A stretch of 64,000 bases of DNA from assembly GCA_018970445.1 (NCBI GenBank), contig JAGWWF010000014.1, forward strand, positions 1 to 64,000, written 5' to 3'. Source of the stretch: Alphaproteobacteria bacterium. Its GTDB lineage: Bacteria > Pseudomonadota > Alphaproteobacteria > Sphingomonadales > Sphingomonadaceae. The translations under genes were made by a program, and so were the position numbers. Under the pieces are notes generated by a model. The model did not search any database. It was not told the DNA's origin and saw nothing but the letters and a program-made list of their open reading frames with translations. Below, in pieces: positions 33,913 through 42,162 of this stretch; the first letter of the stretch is position 1; each line of letters opens with the position of its first letter.

Positions 33913-35565
33913 TCAGGCGCTCCGTGACAGGGGAACCGGGTCTTCGGCATCGGGAAAGGCGGCGCGCAGAGCGGCCACCAACGGATCGGATTTCATCTGT
34001 TCGATCAAGGCCTTGCCCTGGGCCAGCTCCTGCTCGCGCAGGGTGGCGCCGCCGCCTTGCGCCTGCCAGTCCAGCTGCCATTTGCGCCCCGTCCAGTCGG
34101 CGAGACAGGCGGCGATGGCGGCCTTCACATCGGCCGGCAGGCCGCTGGCGGCCAGGCTGAGCGTGGGCGGCGCATAGGCGATCAGGCGGATTTCATCGTG
34201 CAGATAATGCGCCAGCCGGCCTTCACCGCGGTCGCGGAACAGGGCGACCAGCGCGGCATAATCAGGCGGAAACGTGGCAGCAGCAGGGGCGGCGGTGGCC
34301 GCACGGGCAGCAGTGGTGGCTGCCGGGCCGGGCGCCGGTGGCGGCACCGCCGCCTCCGGTGGCCGATCCTGCTGCAGCTGCCGCACCAGGCTGCCGGGAT
34401 CGGGCAGATCGGCGGCGTGGCACAGGCGCAGCAGTGCCATTTCGGCCGCCTGCAACGGCACCGGGGCGGCCTGCACCTCTTCCAGCCCCTTCAGCAGCAT
34501 CTGCCACAGCAGGGACAGGCGCGGGAAGCCGAGCGCGGCCGCCCAGGTGGCCAGCGCCGCCTGTTCCTCGGCCGAAAGCGCCGGATCGCGGCGCGGGGCC
34601 ATGCGCTGCCGGGTGACGGCGTGGACCAGATCGAGCAGTTCGCGCAGCAGCTGCACCGGATCCTGCCCCAGATCATAGTGGCGGCCAACGGCGGCCAGCA
34701 CGCCGGGCACATCGCCGGCCAGCAGCTGGCCGAACAGTTCGCGCACGGCCGATCGATCGGCCAGGCCCAGCATGTCGCGCACGGCGGCCGCGGTGATGGT
34801 GTCGCCGCCATGGGCGATGGCCTGATCCAGGATCGACAGGCCATCGCGCACGCTGCCTTCGGCGGCGCGGGCGATGATGGCCAGCGCATCGGGTTCGGCG
34901 GCCACGGCTTCGGCATCCAGGATGCGGGCGAAATGGCCCGCCAGCATGTCGGCCGGCACGCGGCGCAGATCAAAGCGCTGGCAGCGCGACAAGATGGTGG
35001 CCGGCACCTTGTTCACTTCGGTGGTGGCCATGATGAACTTCACGCCCGGCGGCGGTTCTTCCAGCGTTTTCAACAGCGCGTTGAACGCCGCCTTGGACAG
35101 CATGTGGACTTCATCGATGATGTGGATCTTGTAGCGGGCGGAAACCGCAGCATAGCGCACGCCTTCGATGATCTCGCGCACATCATCCACCCCGGTGTTG
35201 GAGGCGGCGTCCATTTCCACCACGTCCATGTGCCGGCCGGCCGCAATGGCGGTGCAGGGATCACACTGGCCGCACGGGCTGATGGTGGGGCCGCCCTGGC
35301 CATCGGGGCCGATGCAGTTCAGCGCCTTGGCGATGATGCGCGCGGTGCTGGTTTTGCCCACGCCGCGCACCCCGGTGAGCAGCCAGGCCTGCGCCAGCCG
35401 GCCGCGCGCAATGGCATTGCCCAGGGTTTGCACCATGGCATCCTGGCCCAGCAGCGCATCGAATCCGGCCGGCCGATATTTGCGCGCCAGCACGCGATAG
35501 GCCGGCGCCGGCGCTGCCGCCGGCAGATCAAGGCCGGGAAAGGCCATATCGGATTCGTCTGCCAT
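33913..35565 (-). CDS. dnaX: DNA polymerase III subunit gamma/tau
   Basis: 550 aa clamp-loader ATPase. Walker A is GVRGVGKTST (about 66-75). The zinc module has Cys in ALNC then CGQCDPC. The Walker B/sensor region holds DEVHMLS, and the SRC motif ILSRCQRFDL follows. A Pro/Ala-rich linker separates it from the C-terminal tau-like domain. The ATG at 35565 has TACAAC 7 bases upstream and no Shine-Dalgarno; MAFPGLDL at 35547 is an alternative. I see no clear slippery heptamer for a gamma form. Confidence 0.94.
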   Translation of the reverse strand: MADESDMAFPGLDLPAAAPAPAYRVLARKYRPAGFDALLGQDAMVQTLGNAIARGRLAQAWLLTGVRGVGKTSTARIIAKALNCIGPDGQGGPTISPCGQCDPCTAIAAGRHMDVVEMDAASNTGVDDVREIIEGVRYAAVSARYKIHIIDEVHMLSKAAFNALLKTLEEPPPGVKFIMATTEVNKVPATILSRCQRFDLRRVPADMLAGHFARILDAEAVAAEPDALAIIARAAEGSVRDGLSILDQAIAHGGDTITAAAVRDMLGLADRSAVRELFGQLLAGDVPGVLAAVGRHYDLGQDPVQLLRELLDLVHAVTRQRMAPRRDPALSAEEQAALATWAAALGFPRLSLLWQMLLKGLEEVQAAPVPLQAAEMALLRLCHAADLPDPGSLVRQLQQDRPPEAAVPPPAPGPAATTAARAATAAPAAATFPPDYAALVALFRDRGEGRLAHYLHDEIRLIAYAPPTLSLAASGLPADVKAAIAACLADWTGRKWQLDWQAQGGGATLREQELAQGKALIEQMKSDPLVAALRAAFPDAEDPVPLSRSA

Positions 35566-35900
35566 CAGCGGCGTTGTAGCGGGCGGCAAAGGCGGCGTCA
35601 CGCGCTGTTGCGCTTCGGATCAGCCCTGGCTGCTCCCTGGCATTGGCCGATGATCCGTCCAGCATCGACGGGCTGGCAGCGCTGGACGTGGCGGCGCGCC
35701 TGTTCCGCCAGATCGGCAACCAGCCCGCCGCCGATCATGTGGCGGCGGAACGGGCGCGGTTTGCGGCGCGCGCTGCGCAATCGCCGGCATGAAGCCCGCC
35801 CGGTCGTGGCCGCGCTGGATCAGACCAGTTTGCCCGGCCCCGGCGTTTCAGTGGGGCAGGGCGGCAACGGGGCTGGCCTGGCACGCCAAGGGGTGGTTTG
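35566..35900. other. 335-bp region without an assured gene
   Basis: Holds the dnaX promoter side and an open plus-strand frame from 35580 to 35792 that lacks ATG. Its last 48 codons (from TTG at about 35643) read like an amphipathic helix, with LAALDVAARLFRQIGNQ. This may be a very small gene with a rare start or the 3' remnant of a lost gene. Nothing else is evident. Confidence 0.4.
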
Positions 35901-36155
35901 ATGTTTCATTCGTCTGCGGTGCCGGTGGGGTTGCCGGTGGGTGTCGGCCTGGCGTTCCTGTTGTTCATCGTCATGAAAATGCTGGGCATTCCGGCTGCCG
36001 AAGTGGCGGCAGCCGCCAAATTCGTGGGCGGTGTCGCCAATATCGTTGCCGGCGGCACCAAGAATCTGATGCTGCTTGATCCGGCCAGCCTGGTGATGGT
36101 GCGGCCGTTGTCGTTCATGCTCACGCTGGGCCTGATCGCGGCCTTTGCCGGCTGA
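35901..36155 (+). CDS. Small two-helix membrane protein, unknown
   Basis: 84 aa with a hydrophobic segment at about 8-28 and another at about 65-83, joined by an Ala/Gly-rich stretch. No known motif. It lies convergent with the SRP RNA gene 15 bp downstream. GGGG lies 7 bases upstream of the ATG. Confidence 0.65.
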   Translation: MFHSSAVPVGLPVGVGLAFLLFIVMKMLGIPAAEVAAAAKFVGGVANIVAGGTKNLMLLDPASLVMVRPLSFMLTLGLIAAFAG

Positions 36156-36170
36156 ACCGAACTGTGTGAG

Positions 36171-36264
36171 GTGGGAGCCGGGAACGACCCAGGGCGGGTT
36201 CGTTACGGCTGCTTCCTTCCGGACCTGACCGGGTTGGCGAGCGCACTGTCCGCCCGGCTCCCGC
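36171..36264 (-). ncRNA. ffs: Small bacterial SRP RNA (4.5S)
   Basis: Minus-strand sequence folds into one long hairpin: terminal stem GGGAGCCGGG / CCCGGCTCCC (36262-36253 and 36182-36173) and the universally conserved SRP domain GGTCAGGTCCGGAAGGAAGC near the apex (about 36230-36211). This is the Ffh-binding symmetric loop. It sits upstream of dnaX, a common location. Ends are approximate. Confidence 0.95.
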
Positions 36265-36303
36265 CCGGCATATGGCGGCCGACGGCGGGGATTGCAACCC
36301 CTG

Positions 36304-36801
36304 TCACGGCAGCTCCGCCTCAGGGGCCGGGCGCAGTTCCACCAGGAAGGCCGCCACCCTGGGGCCGGCCCAAGAGCTTTCCTGATAGGCGGCGGTGGCG
36401 CGCGGGCTGAGGAACAGGGTGCGCCAGGCCGAGGCCGGTTCGGTGGGCAGCTGGCCGGCATCAAGAAAATGGCTGCGCAGCTGCACTGCCAGCGGCTGGC
36501 TGCGGCAGTTGACCAGGCGGACATGCACGATCAGGCCGTGGTGGCCGCTGCGCACCGCCTGCACGCCGGCCACCACCAGCCGGCGGCCGAGCCGGCGATC
36601 GGTGAACTGCACGCTGTTGAGGCTGATCGGTGCCATCGCGGCCGGCACGCTGGCGTTGAGTGCAGCGCCAGCGGGGGCAGGGGCGGCGCGGGCCTTCCAG
36701 GTATCGCAGGTGACAACGCGGTTTTCGGCAGCGGTGGCCGGGTGCGCGGTGGCGGCGAGTGCCAGTGCCAGAGCCGGTGCGGCAGGGATCGGGTTGCGCA
36801 T
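36304..36801 (-). CDS. YcfL-like (DUF1425) periplasmic protein
   Basis: 165 aa with a signal peptide (about 1-25, ending ATAAE). The mature part is a small beta-rich domain with VQAVRSGHHGLIVHVRLVNC. It is last in an operon after a COG3014-type protein and an LpoB-like protein, and resembles the YcfL proteins that accompany these. YcfL is usually a lipoprotein, but no lipobox Cys is seen here. Role inferred from context: envelope or peptidoglycan-synthase regulation. Confidence 0.7.
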   Translation of the reverse strand: MRNPIPAAPALALALAATAHPATAAENRVVTCDTWKARAAPAPAGAALNASVPAAMAPISLNSVQFTDRRLGRRLVVAGVQAVRSGHHGLIVHVRLVNCRSQPLAVQLRSHFLDAGQLPTEPASAWRTLFLSPRATAAYQESSWAGPRVAAFLVELRPAPEAELP

Positions 36802-36826
36802 CTTGGTGCTGGCTCCGCTGGCCGGT

Positions 36827-38137
36827 TCACATCTGCATCAGCGCCTCGCGCAGCTGCCGGTTGCGGGCGGCGGTGTCGCGGCGTCTGGCCACGCTGGCCC
36901 GCACCCGATCATCATCGCCGCGCACATCGCCGGGCACCAAGGCCGTGCGTGAACGCGCCCAGACGATCCGGCAGCTGGCGTCGCCGCCCTGCATCAGCGC
37001 CGCTGGCGGGCTTGGCGGCCGGCCATCGCCGTTGATGAAGCGCACATCCACCGGATCGGCCGCGGCGGCCACCGTGGTGGCCAGCCCCAGCGTTTCCGGC
37101 AGCTGATCCCAGTAACGGACATCGGCTTCCGCCCTTGCGGCCGAGGAGAAGAGCGCGAACAGCGCGCCCACCCCGGCCAGCACCGCGCCGGCATTGCTGT
37201 TGTCGCGGCCGTTGCCCATCAGGGCAAAGCCGGCGTTGAACGCGGCATTGGCGATGCCGCCGGTGGTGGCCTTGAAACTGGCCTTGCCTTTCAGGATGCC
37301 ATCGATGGCGCGGCCGCCGCGCGTGGTGGCCTGGAACGCCAGGCTGGACACCGGCTGCGCTGCCACCACCGCCGGCCCGCCGCTGGCCGCAAACTGGAAC
37401 AGCGCCTGTTGTTCGGGCGGGTTGGCTTCGCGGCGGCGGAACACCAGCTTTTCGCGCAGGGCACCATCCTGCAGCTTGATGGGGCCGGCGCCGGTTTCGG
37501 CGACCAGCAGCAGATTGTGATCGCGCGGCGGCATGGTGATGCCCGGCTGCGCCCTGGCGGCGGCAGCGAAATCGGCAGCGCCGTCGCTGCCGCCCATGCA
37601 GCGGGTGGACCAGCCGATCAGATAGTTCATCGCGGCGAAATCGGCCTGGAATTCTTCGGATTCCGACACCGAATCCTGGAATTCGGCATTCTTGAAACTG
37701 GCGCGGGCGTTGCCATAATCGCCGGCGCGCAGATACAGCAGGCCGCGATAATAATAGGCCATGGCGCGTTCATAGGGCTCGCCCTTGAAATCCTTGTTGG
37801 CTTCGCGGGCAAAGGTGCTGCGCGCCCGCGCCGCCAGCCGGTTGTTGCCATACACGCCTTCGATGCGCAGCAGGGCGGCATCGAAGGCCTTTTCGGCGGT
37901 GGCGAAATCGCCCAGCTGCATCGCGGCCAGGCCCAGGCGCTGGAAATTCAGCACGGCGTTGCGTTCGCCGCCGGCCCACAGATTGGCCCAATAGGGTTTC
38001 AGCCCATCGGGCCGCGTGGCCAGAAAGGCGGCGGTTTCCTCGGGCGTGGGGGCGGACGCCGCCTGGCGCGGGGCCGCCGCCGCCGGCAGCGCCAGCAGCG
38101 CGGCGGCCAGCAACAGGGTGGTGCGGGCGGGGATCAT
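36827..38137 (-). CDS. COG3014-like TPR protein, secreted
   Basis: 436 aa. A signal peptide (about 1-22, ending PAAAA) is followed by TPR-like helices (about 60-180: MQLGDFATAEKAFDAALLRI and AMAYYYRGLLYLRAGDYGNA). The C-terminal half is Ala/Gly-rich. The start is taken at 38137, where a signal peptide begins. Homologous genes sit with LpoB-like and YcfL-like genes in gammaproteobacteria. No lipobox is visible. Function not established. Confidence 0.78.
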   Translation of the reverse strand: MIPARTTLLLAAALLALPAAAAPRQAASAPTPEETAAFLATRPDGLKPYWANLWAGGERNAVLNFQRLGLAAMQLGDFATAEKAFDAALLRIEGVYGNNRLAARARSTFAREANKDFKGEPYERAMAYYYRGLLYLRAGDYGNARASFKNAEFQDSVSESEEFQADFAAMNYLIGWSTRCMGGSDGAADFAAAARAQPGITMPPRDHNLLLVAETGAGPIKLQDGALREKLVFRRREANPPEQQALFQFAASGGPAVVAAQPVSSLAFQATTRGGRAIDGILKGKASFKATTGGIANAAFNAGFALMGNGRDNSNAGAVLAGVGALFALFSSAARAEADVRYWDQLPETLGLATTVAAAADPVDVRFINGDGRPPSPPAALMQGGDASCRIVWARSRTALVPGDVRGDDDRVRASVARRRDTAARNRQLREALMQM

Positions 38138-38167
38138 GGCACGGTCTGCCGGCCGGGCCGGCCACAC

Positions 38168-38788
38168 TCAGCGGTAGACAATATCGTCGCGCTGGGCGCG
38201 CACCACCACAAAGGGCTGGGAGATATAGACGGTTTCGGCATTTTCCATGTCGACCAGTTCGAACACCACCTGGGTGGCGCGCTGGGTCATGCCGTTGTCG
38301 TTGTTGCGGGCATCCTGGCTGGTGATGCGGCCGATCAGGCGATAATCGCCGCCGGCCACCGCCTTGGTGAGCCCGCGCGTGCCGACATCGGCCTGGCCCT
38401 GGCGCTTGCGATCGCGTTCGTCCAGCACATCCTGGATGGATTCGCGCGACAGGAAGCGCAGCTTGCCCGCAGCGGCGCGCATCAGGTTGGAACGCAGCTG
38501 ATCGGAAAACAGATCGGTATCCAGCCTCTGGCTGGACTGGTTGCGGATGCGCGCGCCTTCCAGGATGATGCGCGGCGGCACGGCGGTGCCGGTGATATCG
38601 GCCCGCTGCATCAGATCGCGCACGATCGTATCGGACATGGCGATGATGTCGCGCATCTCGATGCCGGTGCCGCTGACCGGGCCGGGGGCCATGGGGTTGA
38701 CATCCACCGCGCCCTGGCCGCGCCGTTGCGCCAGGGCCGGGGTGGCCGCGGTGGCGGCCAGCAGCAGCAGGGTGACGAAGATGCGCAT
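38168..38788 (-). CDS. LpoB-like penicillin-binding protein activator
   Basis: 206 aa. A signal peptide (about 1-20, ending ALA) is followed by a domain with MSDTIVRDLMQRADI and VPPRIILEGARIRNQSSQ, matching the LpoB/CsgG-like TPR-binding fold of COG3417. LpoB activates PBP1b in enterics; in alphaproteobacteria its partner is not defined. Unlike LpoB, it lacks a lipobox Cys, so it would be soluble and periplasmic. First of the trio, 30 bp ahead of the TPR gene. Confidence 0.78.
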   Translation of the reverse strand: MRIFVTLLLLAATAATPALAQRRGQGAVDVNPMAPGPVSGTGIEMRDIIAMSDTIVRDLMQRADITGTAVPPRIILEGARIRNQSSQRLDTDLFSDQLRSNLMRAAAGKLRFLSRESIQDVLDERDRKRQGQADVGTRGLTKAVAGGDYRLIGRITSQDARNNDNGMTQRATQVVFELVDMENAETVYISQPFVVVRAQRDDIVYR

Positions 38789-38886
38789 AGGTTGGCCCTT
38801 TCCCAAAAGGCGATGATGGGGCGATACGGCGACCGCCTGTGCCCCTTCAAAGCCCAGCCAAGGTGAATTGCGCCTGAATTGGCGCG

Positions 38887-39219
38887 CTATCGGCTCATGT
38901 CCACCACGCCGCGCGGCATCTTCACCTCCAGCCGGGCCATGCCGGGGGGCAGCTTCACCTGGCAGGCCAGCCGGCTCTGGCGGTTGGCGCCGGCGGCGAA
39001 ATCCAGCATGTCTTCCTCTTCCTCGCTGGGCGGGGGCAGTTGTTCGACATCGCCGCCGACCAGATGGACATGGCAGGTGGAACAGGCCATCGCGCCTTCG
39101 CACGTGCCTTCCAGCGGCTGGCCATGGGCCTGGGCCAGATCGAGTAGCCGGTCCCCCGGCTGCGCATCGATCATGGTTTCACGGGTGCCATCGGCGGAAA
39201 GGAAACGGATACGGATCAT
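38887..39219 (-). CDS. Adrenodoxin-type 2Fe-2S ferredoxin
   Basis: 110 aa. Ligands are C-x5-C-x2-C in CEGAMACSTC (about 40-49) and Cys in LACQV near 86. The Asp/Glu-rich patch EEEEDM fits adrenodoxin-type binding. Such ferredoxins serve Isc cluster assembly or P450s. It follows two cysteine desulfurases by 22 bp, which favours the cluster-assembly role; the P450 at 987-2360 is another possible partner. Confidence 0.93.
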   Translation of the reverse strand: MIRIRFLSADGTRETMIDAQPGDRLLDLAQAHGQPLEGTCEGAMACSTCHVHLVGGDVEQLPPPSEEEEDMLDFAAGANRQSRLACQVKLPPGMARLEVKMPRGVVDMSR

Positions 39220-39241
39220 TGCAGTGCAACATCTGCCGTGA

Positions 39242-40372
39242 TCAGCCGCGTTCGGCAAGATGGGTGGCCACCACCGCGTTGATTTGTGCTGCGGCCGCCG
39301 CGATTTCGGCCGCGGTGGTGAAACGGCCGAAGCCCAGGCGCAGGCAAGCCTTGGCCTGCCAGTCGGGCAGCCCCAGCGCGGTGAGCACGTGGGAGGCGCG
39401 GCCGGTGACGGCGGCACAGGCCGAACCGGACGAGATGGCAAGGCCCGGCAGCCGTTGCAGCAGCGGCACCGCAACGCCCGGAAAATGCAGGTTGAGATTG
39501 CCCGGCCAGCGCCGATCAAGGCAGCCGTTGACCATGTGCGGCACGCTGAGCGCCGCCAGCAGCGCATCGCGCAGGGCCAGCGCATGGGCCGTATCATCGG
39601 CCATGCGGGCGGCCGCGATGCGCGCCGCCTCGCCCAGGCCCACGATCAGCGCGGTGGGCAGGGTGCCCGACCGCCCGTCTTCCTGGCCGCCGCCGTGCAG
39701 CAGCGGCGTGATGCTGGTGAACGGCCGGCGATAGAGCGCGCCCACGCCCTTGGGGCCGTGGATCTTGTGGGCGGTGATGCTCATCAAATCGATGCCCATG
39801 GCCGCCACATCCAGCGCCACCTTGCCGAACCCTTGCGCGGCATCGACATGGAACACCGCGCCAACGCTGTGGGCCAGCGCGCCGATGGCGGCCAGCGGCT
39901 GCACCACGCCGATTTCGTTGTTCACCGCCATCACCGAAACCAGCGCCACATCCTCGGCCAGCGCGCGTTGCAGATCGCCGGGATCGACCAGGCCATCGGC
40001 GCGCACGGGCACGATCGTCAATTGCGCGCCGATGCCGGCCAGATACTGGGCGGTTTCCAGCACCGATGAATGTTCGGTGGCCAGGGTGACGATGCGGCGG
40101 CGGCTCTGCCCCGGCGCGGTGAGCAGGCCCTTGATGGCCCAGTTGTTGCTTTCGGTGGCGCCGCTGGTGAAGGCGATGGCTTCGGCCGGGGCGTTGATCA
40201 GCGCGGCGACATGCGCGCGCGCGGTCTCCACCGCGGCCTTGGCCGTGTACCCCCAGATGTGCGCGCTGTGCGGATTGCCAAAGCCGGCCACGCCCCAGGG
40301 TGCCATGGCATCGGCCACGGCGGGATCGAGCGGGGTGGTGGCACCATAATCAAGATAGATGGGCATGGTCAT
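39242..40372 (-). CDS. Cysteine desulfurase (NifS/IscS family), copy 2
   Basis: 376 aa class V PLP enzyme. The N-terminus has IYLDYGATTP, the PLP Lys lies in ITAHKIHGPKG near 205, the PLP-stacking His in TEHSSV near 100, and the catalytic Cys in SGSACAAVTG near 325. It would mobilise sulfur from cysteine as an enzyme persulfide. Its ATG overlaps the upstream paralogue stop in ATGA. Confidence 0.93.
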   Translation of the reverse strand: MTMPIYLDYGATTPLDPAVADAMAPWGVAGFGNPHSAHIWGYTAKAAVETARAHVAALINAPAEAIAFTSGATESNNWAIKGLLTAPGQSRRRIVTLATEHSSVLETAQYLAGIGAQLTIVPVRADGLVDPGDLQRALAEDVALVSVMAVNNEIGVVQPLAAIGALAHSVGAVFHVDAAQGFGKVALDVAAMGIDLMSITAHKIHGPKGVGALYRRPFTSITPLLHGGGQEDGRSGTLPTALIVGLGEAARIAAARMADDTAHALALRDALLAALSVPHMVNGCLDRRWPGNLNLHFPGVAVPLLQRLPGLAISSGSACAAVTGRASHVLTALGLPDWQAKACLRLGFGRFTTAAEIAAAAAQINAVVATHLAERG

Positions 40373-41439
40373 GGCGGTGATCCCCGGCGGTTGGCCATGG
40401 CTTCCCATGCGGCGGCAAATTCGGCCAGATCGGCGTTGCTGGTGGCGGGCGACAGGGAGACGCGGATGGCTTCGCCGGCGGCCGCGCCCAGGCCCATGGC
40501 GGCCAGCACATGGCTGGATTTCACCTTGCCCGACGAACAGGCCGCCCCTGCCGAAACCTGAACGCCGGCCAGATCCAGCCTCATCACCTGGGTGGCGGCG
40601 GGCACGCCGGGCAGGCCGATGCTGCTGATGTGCGGCAGGCGCGGCGCCGTGGCCCCGTGGATGATCGCCCCGGCCGCGATCAGCCGTTGTTCCAGCGCGG
40701 CGCGGCGGGCAGCAACGGCGGCCCAGTCGTGCGGCACCGCCAGCGCGGCGGCCAGCGCGGCGATGCCGGGCAGATTGGGGGTGCCGCCGCGATGGCCGCG
40801 TTCCTGGCCGCCACCGCGCTGCACCGGGGCCAGCCGGGCGGAATCGCGCGCGATCAATGCGCCGGTGCCCATGGTGCCGCCCAGCTTGTGGCCCGAAATG
40901 GCGATGAAATCGGCCGCATCGGGCCACGCCGCCTTGCCGGCAGACTGCACGCAATCGGCCAGCAGCAACCCGCCATGGCGGTGGGCAAGGGCGGCGATTT
41001 CGGCCAGCGGCTGGATCACGCCGGTTTCGTTGTTGCCGGCCTGCACCGCCACCAGCGCCGGGCCGGATTGCAGCAGGCGTTCCAGCGCATCCAGATCGAT
41101 CAGGCCCGACGGCCGCACCGGGGCGATGCGCGCATCGGCGCGCGCGGCCAGCACGGCGCTGTGTTCGGTGGCGCCGGCGATCAGCGGCAGGCCGCAGCCG
41201 TGGATGGCAAGCGCCAGCGCCTCGGTGCCGCCGCTGGTGAAGATGATCTGTTCGGCCGCTGCCCCTGTGGCGGCCGCCACTGCATCGCGGGCCGATTCCA
41301 GCAGGCCATGGGCGGCTCTGCCGGCGGCGTGCACGCTGGATGGGTTGCCGGGCAGGGCGGCGGCGGCGCCAAGCGCCGCGATGGCAGCGGGCAGCGCCGG
41401 CGTGGTGGCGGCGTGATCAAGATAGATGTGGCTTTTCAT
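40369..41439 (-). CDS. Cysteine desulfurase (NifS/IscS family), copy 1
   Basis: 356 aa, paralogue of copy 2. It has IYLDHAATTP at the N-terminus, TEHSAV near 97, PLP Lys in ISGHKLGG near 190, and catalytic Cys in GAACSSGKVKSSH near 316. The ATG at 41439 is preferred to one seven codons upstream. It heads the minus-strand operon to the ferredoxin. The two copies are clearly diverged, so they probably have distinct partners. No iscU, iscA or hsc gene follows. Confidence 0.93.
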   Translation of the reverse strand: MKSHIYLDHAATTPALPAAIAALGAAAALPGNPSSVHAAGRAAHGLLESARDAVAAATGAAAEQIIFTSGGTEALALAIHGCGLPLIAGATEHSAVLAARADARIAPVRPSGLIDLDALERLLQSGPALVAVQAGNNETGVIQPLAEIAALAHRHGGLLLADCVQSAGKAAWPDAADFIAISGHKLGGTMGTGALIARDSARLAPVQRGGGQERGHRGGTPNLPGIAALAAALAVPHDWAAVAARRAALEQRLIAAGAIIHGATAPRLPHISSIGLPGVPAATQVMRLDLAGVQVSAGAACSSGKVKSSHVLAAMGLGAAAGEAIRVSLSPATSNADLAEFAAAWEAMANRRGSPP

Positions 41440-41504
41440 TGCAACCGGGCCTTTGCCCACCCTATAGGGCGCAATTCACCCTTTGCGCCAGAATCAGGAA
41501 CATC

Positions 41505-42152
41505 ATGCCGGAAGTGATCATTGCCGGCCCGGAAGGGCGACTGGAAGGCCGTTACCAGCCGGGCACCGTCCCGCGCGCGCCGGTGGCCATCCTGCTGCAA
41601 CCGCATCCAGCCCAGGGCACGATGAACCATCCCATCGTGCTTGCCCTGTATCAAAGCTTCGTCAAGCGCGGCTTTGCGACGCTGCGCTTCAATTTTCGCG
41701 GTGTGGGGCGCAGCCAGGGCGTGTTCGACAACGGCATTGGCGAGCTATCCGATGCCGCATCGGCGCTCGATTGGTTGCAGCAGTTCAACCCGGAAGCCCA
41801 GACCACCTGGGTGGGCGGCTTTTCCTTTGGGGCGTGGATCGGCATGCAGCTTTTGATGCGCCGGCCGGAGATCAAGGGCTTCATCTCGATCGCGCCGCCG
41901 GCCAACATGTATGATTTTTCGTTCCTCGCCCCCTGCCCGTCGAGCGGGATCATCGTGGATGGCGAAGCCGATGAAGTGGTGCCAACCGCGGCGGTGCAGA
42001 AGCTGGTGGACAAGCTGAAGACGCAGAAGCACATCACCATCCATCACAGCACGATTCCGGGCGCCAACCATTATTTCGCCCAGGAAATGGAGCCGCTGAT
42101 GGGCGCGGTGGACAGCTATCTGGACATGCGGCTGGCGGGCGGCGGGCGCTAA
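41505..42152 (+). CDS. Alpha/beta hydrolase (serine aminopeptidase S33-like)
   Basis: 215 aa. LQPHPAQGT (about 31-39) forms the oxyanion loop; the nucleophile elbow is GGFSFGAW near 105; the acid is in DGEADEVVP and His in PGANHYF. This is the small two-layer family often annotated as a cytoplasmic alpha/beta hydrolase, with PHP in place of HG. AGGAA lies before the ATG. It is divergent from the desulfurase operon across 65 bp. A possible promoter TTGCAA-N18-TATAGG lies upstream. Confidence 0.9.
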   Translation: MPEVIIAGPEGRLEGRYQPGTVPRAPVAILLQPHPAQGTMNHPIVLALYQSFVKRGFATLRFNFRGVGRSQGVFDNGIGELSDAASALDWLQQFNPEAQTTWVGGFSFGAWIGMQLLMRRPEIKGFISIAPPANMYDFSFLAPCPSSGIIVDGEADEVVPTAAVQKLVDKLKTQKHITIHHSTIPGANHYFAQEMEPLMGAVDSYLDMRLAGGGR

Positions 42153-42162
42153 ACCGGCTGGT

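Noticed and set aside
33913-35565. Programmed frameshift in dnaX for a gamma form
   Set aside because: No A-rich slippery heptamer with a downstream hairpin was seen.
34057-35901. 614-codon plus-strand frame over dnaX
   Set aside because: Antisense shadow; dnaX carries Walker and zinc motifs. Only its last part beyond dnaX was kept as a possible remnant in another frame.
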